This document shows, piece by piece, positions 62,566 to 64,000 of a stretch of 64,000 bases of DNA. Positions within the stretch are counted from its first letter, which is position 1, and each line of letters starts with the position of its first letter. Location: the NCBI GenBank assembly GCA_041941305.1, contig JBGTQJ010000029.1:47880-111879 (forward strand), read 5' to 3'. The notes under the pieces are model-generated. The model saw only the letters and a list, made by a program, of their open reading frames with translations, had not been told where the DNA came from and ran no database searches. The position numbers were made by a program, and so were the translations under genes. This DNA comes from JANSWP01 sp041941305. Lineage in GTDB: Bacteria; Bacteroidota; Bacteroidia; Chitinophagales; Saprospiraceae.

Positions 62566-63885
62566 CTAGAACCCATTCATTTTAGCTTGTAGGCTAGACT
62601 TCTTGGGATTCCAAACGTCATCATAAGATTTTTTGAAAAAGAATTCGTCTATGTAAGCTCGAGTTCTAACCAAACGCAAATACCAACCAGTGTAAATTTT
62701 CATTAAAGGCACATACCACCATAAATATCGTTCTTCTTCTCGTCGCTCAGAGAACCATGCAATGGCAGTCATTTGTAGGTAGCCGGAGCAGGTGTATAAC
62801 AAAATATTCATTGGTATTATCCATTGAAGGGCATGTGTAAAATTCAAAGTCATGTCGATAATGTAAATCCACCAGGTAATATCAAGCACCAAGTTGTAAA
62901 AAATATTTTCAGCAGAAGCGAAAAAATTGGACCAACGGAAATTGGCGTTTGGCATAAAAATGTCCTTGTGTTTCCTCACTCTAAATCTCACTAGGGATTT
63001 ATCCCAACGTAGTCGTTGCTTGGTCAACTTTTTGAATTTGTCTGGCACACTGGTCAGGCATACCGCTTTGTATTCAAAAACCACTTTGTATCCAGATTTT
63101 CTAATTTTCACGGTAATATCTCCATCCAAACCAGGTCCAATATCCCAACCACCAATGGCATCAATGGCATCTTTCCGAAATGCCCCAAAAGCACCTGAAA
63201 TGATTTTGTAAATACCCAATTCAGAGGTCACCATACGCCCTATGGAAATCGTTTTCAGGTATTCAATAGCCTGCAGTCGAGCGCATAAAGTATCTCGATG
63301 ATTTCTTACCTTCACATTGCCTCCAACAGCTGCGATTTTTGCATCCAAATAAAACGGAACTAAAATGTTTTCTATAGCATCCCTGTCAAATGAACAATCT
63401 GCATCCAGATGAACGATGTACCTCCCTTTTGAAAAACGGAGCGCCAAATTGGCGCCAGAGGCTTTGCCACCCCGCATATCGTTCCGCAAAAATTTGGTAA
63501 TCAAACCCTTTTCTTCCAGGTTCCTTCCAATGATAGGAGTATTGTCATTTGAGCCATCATCTACAATAATCAATTCGAAGTTTCGATATGTTTGTTCGTT
63601 TAAAGAACGGACCAATTTATACAAATGCTTTCCTTCATTCTTACCCGGAACGACAATCGAAATCAATGGATTTTCGGCTCTCAAAGCAGATTTGGCTAAA
63701 TTCCATGCACGTTTTCGTCGGTTTTGTGTTAAAGCATAATAAATGATTACTCCATACTCAAATAAAATATACCTCGTTAACTCAAACATCACAAAAAACC
63801 AAAATACCCGAATGAACTTCCATATACCAACCTCTGACCAGTATTGAATGAATTCAGGCAAGATGTATTCTGTGATGGGATGCAT
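62566..63885 (-). CDS. Membrane glycosyltransferase family 2, processive type
   Basis: The 439-residue protein has an N-terminal membrane helix, a cytoplasmic GT-A domain and several C-terminal helices. The catalytic residues are all present: Asp109/110 (ELIIVDDGSNDNT), the DAD motif at 161-163 (IVHLDADCSFDRD), DGD at 254-256, and QxxRW at 290-294 (KQRLRWDKSL). This set marks processive synthases such as cellulose, hyaluronan and poly-N-acetylglucosamine synthases, which extrude a beta-linked polysaccharide while making it. No co-polymerase or PilZ domain is encoded beside it, so the polymer is unknown. A word-array repeat lies in its upstream region at 63889. Confidence 0.88.
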   Translation of the reverse strand: MHPITEYILPEFIQYWSEVGIWKFIRVFWFFVMFELTRYILFEYGVIIYYALTQNRRKRAWNLAKSALRAENPLISIVVPGKNEGKHLYKLVRSLNEQTYRNFELIIVDDGSNDNTPIIGRNLEEKGLITKFLRNDMRGGKASGANLALRFSKGRYIVHLDADCSFDRDAIENILVPFYLDAKIAAVGGNVKVRNHRDTLCARLQAIEYLKTISIGRMVTSELGIYKIISGAFGAFRKDAIDAIGGWDIGPGLDGDITVKIRKSGYKVVFEYKAVCLTSVPDKFKKLTKQRLRWDKSLVRFRVRKHKDIFMPNANFRWSNFFASAENIFYNLVLDITWWIYIIDMTLNFTHALQWIIPMNILLYTCSGYLQMTAIAWFSERREEERYLWWYVPLMKIYTGWYLRLVRTRAYIDEFFFKKSYDDVWNPKKSSLQAKMNGF

Positions 63886-63888
63886 AGT

Positions 63889-63948
63889 AAGTTTAAGTAG
63901 AAGTTTAAGTAGAAGTTTAAGTAGATTTATTAAACTTAATCTTAAACT
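63889..63948. repeat. Tandem 12-bp repeat with inverted partner
   Basis: AAGTTTAAGTAG is repeated exactly three times (63889-63924), followed by TAAACTTAATCTTAAACT, its loose reverse complement (63931-63948). The resulting hairpin lies just upstream of the glycosyltransferase ATG. The last 52 bases of the window hold no recognised feature. Confidence 0.75.
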
Positions 63949-64000
63949 GACTTTGTTGCATGGCTATGATATGCAAAAAAGGAGTCGACTTAATAACTTT

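Overview
The window comes from a Bacteroidota chromosome, most likely a Saprospiria- or Chitinophagia-like lineage (inference). The evidence is type IX secretion system (T9SS) C-terminal sorting domains of types A and B, a SusC/SusD pair, two periplasmic-sensor/AraC hybrid histidine kinases, a LytS/LytTR pair, start codons without Shine-Dalgarno sequences, and AT-rich DNA. No rRNA, tRNA, CRISPR array, prophage or complete insertion sequence was seen.

Layout. 1-988: the end of a metal ABC transporter operon (anchored solute-binding protein and ATPase). 1054-5832 (minus): a surface cluster of a PorP/SprF-OmpA fusion, a type B T9SS substrate and a repeat adhesin. 6568-10739 (minus): an ICMT-like methyltransferase, an M28 peptidase with PDZ domain, a lipoprotein, a SnoaL-like protein and a Crp-family regulator with no ATG start. 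10931-11189: a small frameshifted gene. 11201-17218 (minus): a giant M36 metalloprotease. 17734-23057: a LytS-type sensor, its LytTR regulator and an RhlE-type helicase. 23232-26820 (minus): ArfB, and a MacB/FtsX-like permease with its PadR repressor. 27373-28169: a small membrane protein running into the C-terminal half of a microbial rhodopsin that lacks helices A-C. 29064-34964: SusC, SusD and a surface lipoprotein. 35329-40188: an uncharacterised cassette of a membrane protein, an SH3-subtilisin and a secreted barrel-like protein. 40581-43493 (minus): an FAD/Fe-S 2-hydroxyacid dehydrogenase. 43749-49746 (minus): two paralogous TPR hybrid kinases. 50158-62517: five secreted proteins, three with T9SS type A tails and one with an S74 self-cleaving chaperone tail. 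62566-63885 (minus): a processive-type glycosyltransferase.

How it works together. Most genes serve the cell surface: exported adhesins and proteases, outer-membrane nutrient uptake, and sensors that probably tune them. A pair of 36-bp elements between the second hybrid kinase and the 50158 gene has the 21-bp half-site spacing expected of an AraC-type operator.

The most unusual material is (1) the truncated rhodopsin joined to another gene, (2) the membrane protein/subtilisin/barrel cassette, (3) two MITE-like elements next to sensor-kinase genes, and (4) many intergenic hairpins of two kinds. One kind is built from degenerate tandem words followed by their reverse complement. The other is REP-like, with self-complementary arms. 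One repeat of each broad type also lies in frame inside a coding sequence.
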